Positions 12,701-18,700 of a DNA stretch of 64,000 bases are shown in pieces. The notes beneath the pieces are model-generated. The model searched no databases. It worked only from the letters and a program-made list of their open reading frames with translations, and was not told the DNA's origin. Made by a program: the position numbers and the translations under genes. Position 1 is the first letter of the stretch. Every line of letters begins with the position of its first letter. Where the stretch lies: assembly GCA_963971285.1 (NCBI GenBank), contig OZ020251.1, forward strand, positions 7,812,001 to 7,876,000, written 5' to 3'. The DNA is from Astropecten irregularis. Its lineage: Eukaryota > Echinodermata > Asteroidea > Paxillosida > Astropectinidae.

Positions 12701-15700
12701 CTTCTCATCGTTAAGCGGTTCCGACGAGGAGCGAAAACGACATGACAAAGCTTTAGAACAGCTCCAAGCTGCACAGGCCGAATGGTCGCGCAAGCGGGCT
12801 GAACGTCTTGACTGGATCAATGAAGAGCTGCGCCGCCAGGGACACGCCGTGCACACTTTCCGTGATGTTGATGAAGCCATCCGCCAATACAATCTCATCA
12901 CTGCTGGCAGTGGCGTTGTGCTAGCACAAAAACCGGAACCCAAGCTGTCAGATTTTTACCAACCATCGCCGGAGCAACGCGATAGAGAAATCGCCTTTGT
13001 AGTCGTGGGACTGGGAGCCACTTCGGTCGCAGCCTATATGCTCACCAAGTGATTGCCGAGACAGCCAAATAAAAAAAAAAATCCCACCTTTTTTATTCCC
13101 GAGCCCAGCCTGTTGGAGACTGATGGGGTTGCTTGAATATCTCGCAAGACATGACCGCCAGTCCGACTTCTGCTCGCCTGACAGCAAAGCTGTCTCGCAT
13201 CTACTATAGCCCCCGCGGCTACTGGAAGGGACTAGCGGCGATTAAAAACCTCTCTGCTGTTGCCAAGATCTCTGAAGAGGATGCTCGGGCTTGGCTTAAA
13301 AAGCAGGCAATTTGGCAGATCTACCTCCCAGCCCCGAGGCACGTTCCAAGGCCAAAATTCGATGTCGGCGTGCCAAACGAGGTTCACCAAGCTGACCTGC
13401 TCTTTCTCCCCCGCGACCGCCCCGGCCGCAAGACATACAAGTACGCACTCACCATCGTTGACGTTGCCTCTCGCTACAAGGAAGCTGAACCTCTGGCAAC
13501 AAAAGAAGCCAAAGAAGTTGCCGATGCCATGTCTCGCATTTACAAGCGAGGCCCGTTGAGGTGGCCCAGGCTGCTTCAGGTCGACCCTGGACGTGAGTTC
13601 ATGGGTGCAGTCAATCAGCTGCTCGCAAAGCACAACGTCGAGGTCAGGCGAGGCCGTGTGGACATTCACCGAGACCAGGGAATCGTGGAGCGATTTAACC
13701 GGACCTTGGCTGAGCGGCTCTTCGGACACCAATACGCTCAAGAGATGAGGCTTTCCGAGGGTCAAAGGTCGACTGAATGGGTGGCCCGGTTGCCCGCCGT
13801 AATTGCTGCCTTAAATGGAGAAGTGACTCGGTTGACTGTTAAATGACCGTCTGAGGCCATCAAGGCTAAAACGGTGATGCAAAAACCCTCCTCCACTGTT
13901 CCAGGCCGTCTTGTTGGCCCTAGTGAGCAAAAGCTCCCTTCAGACGTTGGTGTTCGCTATCTGTACCAGCCGGGCGAGCTGGAGGGTGGCCGCCGTCGTG
14001 CCACCGATCCAACGTGGTCCCTGGATGTGTACCGGCTCGGACGCTCGGTGACCAAGCCCAACGAGCCCGTGCTCTACTATTTGCTGGATGGGCCTGCACG
14101 TGGCTTCGTCCGGGAGGAGCTCCTCGTGGTGCCTCCTGATACCCAACTACCGCCGGATGGGGTTGTCAAGCATTGAATAGCTCGTCAAGTAATTGGTTAA
14201 TATCGAACATGCCTACAGGGGTTGCATCTTTGTGTCCGTAGGCCAAGGTGCCAACCCCATTTTTAGCGATCCAGCGCTTGCTATCAAAGGGTGATAGAGA
14301 TACTTTGTTAAGACTCTGTCCATAGATGCGGTGGCGCTCGGACCGGAGCACATCCATGCTGTGGCGAAAGGTCTTTTTATCGAAGAGCGCTTCTTTATAC
14401 TGCTCGTGGCGAATACGCTTCTTCACGACAGACTTTTTCACACCTTTGGCCTTCTTTATATTTTTGCCATCAGCCTCTAGGATTGAGTACATTTTAGGGC
14501 GCAGACCAACATATTCGGCGATAGGGCGCCCGGCGCACTCGTCTTTCATCTTACCCAGCACCTTTTTTTTCGTATTGCTGCGTAGTGGGTGCTCCTCGGG
14601 GTAGCCGGACGTGTCGTAGAGATGTGCACGCTCTGCCATGTCTTGGTACACGTCCTCAGTTTGGAGCTCGATAAGGAGGCTATCCGTGTCGGTGTAAAGG
14701 AGCTGACAGCGCTCTCCGTACTGACCCTTCATCTGGTTGTAGTAGAAGTCGTACATAAGGTGTTTGGAGAGGTCCAGGATGCTCATCCCAACGAACACCG
14801 GGCGATTGAGAACCAATCTGCTCTTGTGGACCTGGATGGCCGCAAGGTCGTCGTCAAAGATGGTTGCCCGCGCGAAGGCTGGGCTGGCAATAAGGCGCCT
14901 GAGTCTGTCCTCTTCATAAGCCCTGACGAGCTTCACGTTGACCCGCTTGCGGAGATTCTCCATGGTTTTGCCGAAGACACTGTTGTTCATCAGCTTTTAG
15001 AGATCCTTCTCAAAGTCGCTGGTTGCTTTTTTCCGGAGTTCAGTGTTCATTCTGATATAGGGCTCCATCCAGGGGCTTTGATTAAAGGATAGAGCTCTGT
15101 GAACCTTTTTTAGGCGCATACCCATCGACAGATAGAGTTGTAGGTTGCGGTAGTGAAGCACGTAGCGTTCCTTATTGCGAAGGTTGGGGACCAGCTTCTC
15201 AACCTCAGTGGCCGTCGCCCCGGCAGCAAGAAGGTTGTGCTGATACTCCGACATCCACTCTTTTTGGACCACCATGCGCTCCGGAGCCAGCGGATATGCA
15301 TTGTGCGCATCGTGCAGCTCTTCCGGGTATTCGAGATCCACCTCCAGGATGTAGCCATTGGGGCTCTCGGCCGGGTGATCCGCTATACTTGCGGCGAGCC
15401 CATCGCAATCCTCTACCCACCGAAAGCCGCCAGTGGGCAGGGGCTGGCATATCGCCCAGCCATACAGGTTGTTAGCGTCGAGGTAGAGGATGTGGCTACG
15501 TTCTTTAGAGGAGTCATATCCCTCGACCAGGGGATTGTTCGCTTTCGCGTACCTCCTCGAGACCATAGATATCCCGCCGCGCTGCCCCTTTTCAATAAAG
15601 AGGTGCTGGTCATAGTCCGTCAGCAGGTCTAGCTCGATTCCCGTTTTCTTGAGCAAGGCGTCCCAGGAGAGACCGGGGCTCGTGTAGTAGTTGGCGGGAT

Positions 15701-18700
15701 CTAATTTATACTGACGCAGACATGTCTTTCGAAAGGTCTCAAAGACGTCTGCCAGAAGTAGGACGTCGGTGCGACAATATAGGTCGCTGTAGTCTCCCAG
15801 GTTGCGGCATCCAAAGGCCCCCCAGACATTTTGGGCATGGGCATAATCGGCCTCTCTGATGCGTTCTTCCAAGAGTTTGCTGTAAAATACCTCTTTGGGT
15901 GGGAGCGCTGGCTCGGCAAACCGCTCCCAGGAGTCCATATACTCGTATGGATAGATGCCCTTGCGCAGCAGCAGCTCGCGCTTTTTTTCGTCGGGCTCAA
16001 ACTTGGTTGTAATATGGAATGCTTCGGGTTGGTTGGCCGCCGCGAGCTTGTCCAACGAGGCTAGCAAAAACTGCGCACTATTGATAAAGCGGAGCTGCCC
16101 GAGAGAAAAGGAAATGTATTTCTCCGTGTTGTTGGGGATACATGATACCTTTCCCTCTACCTTCGAGATCGCCTGCATGAGAAGATGGGAGTCGTAGCCC
16201 CGAAGGTTGTGAAAGACAACTGGTATGGGTGTTGTCTTCGGGTTCAGCCTCAATTTGAGGTTACATGCGTTGTGGGCTGCCCCTCTGTATTTTCCGACGA
16301 TGTGGCAGTGGTCCCGGACTCTATCACCCGCTAGAGGTTTATCGCACACATGACAGGTTGTCGCTTTGTTGTAAGACTTCCAGTCCTCTCGGGTCATTTG
16401 CATAGCTTTTGGGCTGGCCAGCATCGCTATAATTTTTCGCTCCTCTTCCTTAAGCGCTCGGAAGAAGTGCTCTGCCGCATTGGGGCCTCTGTATTCCACG
16501 GGTGGTTGTGTCTGGCCGTCACAACGGACAACTATGAAACAGTAGCTGCACGCCTCGTGCTGTTGTGTCTTCCTGGTGTTGCTCTTCGTTGGGTCGAGCT
16601 CAGGGCCCTCGAGTTTGATTGTGAGGGCCTCAAAGTCGGCGTAGATGATAAAGGGGGCTGACAGCTGTTTTTGGTGGTTCTGAAATACCAACTTGTTTTT
16701 GCCCTCTTCGGGCATCTCTACTCTCACCGCCGTTTGCCCGATACCGCGGCACTCTGGCTTGTGGGCCTCCAGCAGGTCTTCTCTGGTGTAACCGTGAAGA
16801 CAGCGCTCGCAAAAGTGCCTACGCTCGTTGTGTTTGCTCTGATCATATAAGAGGCGATTTAGATCTTTGATCCAGGTGTAGTGAAACTTTTCCGCCTTTT
16901 CGATCAGCAACAGGTTGATGCGGGGCCCTGCTTGCTTGCTGAGGCGGTGGATAATAACGCCCTTGTCCCAACCAAAGACGTTAATGGCTAGGTTGTTCTG
17001 TCTCTCGACCTTCTCGATCATAGAGATGGGTGTCGGGGCTTCGGTCCCCTCGAAGTTTAGACCGTCATCCGTGGGGTATTTAGATTGCCTCTGTGGGTCT
17101 TTCTCTACAGGAAACATGGCAGATCTCAAGGCCCATCGGAGGCAGTTGTCATCCTGGTTTTTCACATTGATAACAGCCTTCTTGTTTTTCACCGCTGCGG
17201 GTAGTGAGATGTAAGAGCCTCCTCTAAGGGGCTGGTATCTAGCGATGCTCAGCCATAGAGCCAGCACTCTGTCAACCACCCACCCAGAGCCCCTTTGGGT
17301 CCATTTCTCAAGGGTCTCCTGGATGACGGGAAAAGATCTGTCAAGTGCCTCCTTGATTTCATTGGTCTGAATAAGCGGTTCCTGTTTGTGTCTTAGCACA
17401 GGGTCTGTGTACTCCGAGAAACCGTCGGGTTTGTCTTTTCGAAGCTGGACCTTGAGAGCCAGCTGAAACTTTACCCCGTTCAGAGCCTCGATCTCTTCCT
17501 CGAGTTTCTTGCGAATCCGGGGACGCAAACCTTCCAGGAGAGCTTTGGGGTCTGCTTCGAGGGCGTGCCCCTGGGGGATGTTTAGCTCCCAACCCCGTAA
17601 AAAATTCCCTATCTCCCATGGGAGTCGTCGAAAGACTAAGTCGTCTGTTTTCTGTTCTTGGAACACTTCCAATATCTCTTTTTGATAGTCTTGAGTTGTT
17701 CGAAAAACTTTAGTGATCGGGTCAAACTCTTCTACAATGGCCTGCCTTTTTCTCTCCTTCTTCGTGCGAAGAGGAATGGTAGGCCGATGTGCCCTTGGAA
17801 GCAGAGGCTTAAGCAGGCGCCTCTTTACTTCCTCGGAGATTGGCTCATCTAAGATATTGTTTACAACGTCACGGGCTGGTTCTGATATTTTAACTTCAGC
17901 CAACAACTGGGCGACGTCTATGGTGGGCTCTGGCATTTCCCCCCCTCTCTCTCGGCGGGCTTGTCGATTTCTCGCCCTCCTGGCCCTGTCCCGCTCGATC
18001 TGTTCCGGGGTACGTGCTGCCCATCTGAGCCACGCCAAGAGATTTCTACGCTCTCGTGCTTCAGTGCTCATCGACATGGTGCTGATCGAGTGAGTATATG
18101 CATGTGTATCCATTTCTCTAAATGGAAATTTTAATCGCTGCTAGACGTTTAAACTCTAATCTAAAGGTTCGTTGCTTTTCACGCCAGGCCTGTATACGAA
18201 TGCGGTCAACACCACAGTCGCGGCACCGAGCCAGGGCTGTTTTTACCCCTATCCCACAACCTTGACAGGCGTAAGTTGTCTTGCCTTTTCGAAGTCGAGC
18301 CAGGTGAATTTTGCAATGGTCTCTAAGGCAGCTGCGACCACAAAGCTCCGTAGAGCCTAGAACAAGCCATTGGCAATTGTTTTTACCCTTCATCGTATAC
18401 TATAATATAATACATAAGGTATACCCATTACAACAGGTATGTCTAATTGGTTCAATAACCAGGAGTGACCTTTGACCTAACTGCCCATGTTCCTCTTCGG
18501 GTTGATGTTAATGATTAACACCAAGGCTGGTGCCAATCATCAACCCGGCACGCGCCACAGAGTGACCTTTGGACCGCTACAACCAACCACACGCCCGGGC
18601 GAGCGAGTGGCAAGGGCGGGTGCGCGGGCACTGCGCCAGAACCCCCATTTTATATACTACTGGTTTCTTACCAAAGTATGATACTACCTTTAAAATTGTG

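Larger units (their letters stand above)
4562..18660 (+). mobile_element. Maverick/Polinton virus-like DNA transposon, complete ends, several genes broken
   Basis: The 14.1-kb unit is bounded by ~198-bp inverted repeats starting AGTAGTAT and a 6-bp target duplication. It carries the defining Polinton set: protein-primed family B polymerase, retroviral-type integrase, FtsK/HerA-like packaging ATPase and double-jelly-roll major capsid protein. It also has a minor-capsid candidate and several membrane proteins. Left to right: TM protein (-), minor capsid candidate (-), 457-codon unknown (+), 415-aa coiled coil (-), major capsid, ATPase, 257-aa, 164-aa, 79-aa and 141-aa proteins and integrase (all +), polymerase (-), zinc-ribbon protein (-). 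Five genes carry stops or frameshifts. No adenain-type protease was recognised. With these lesions it is unlikely to move on its own. Confidence 0.93.
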
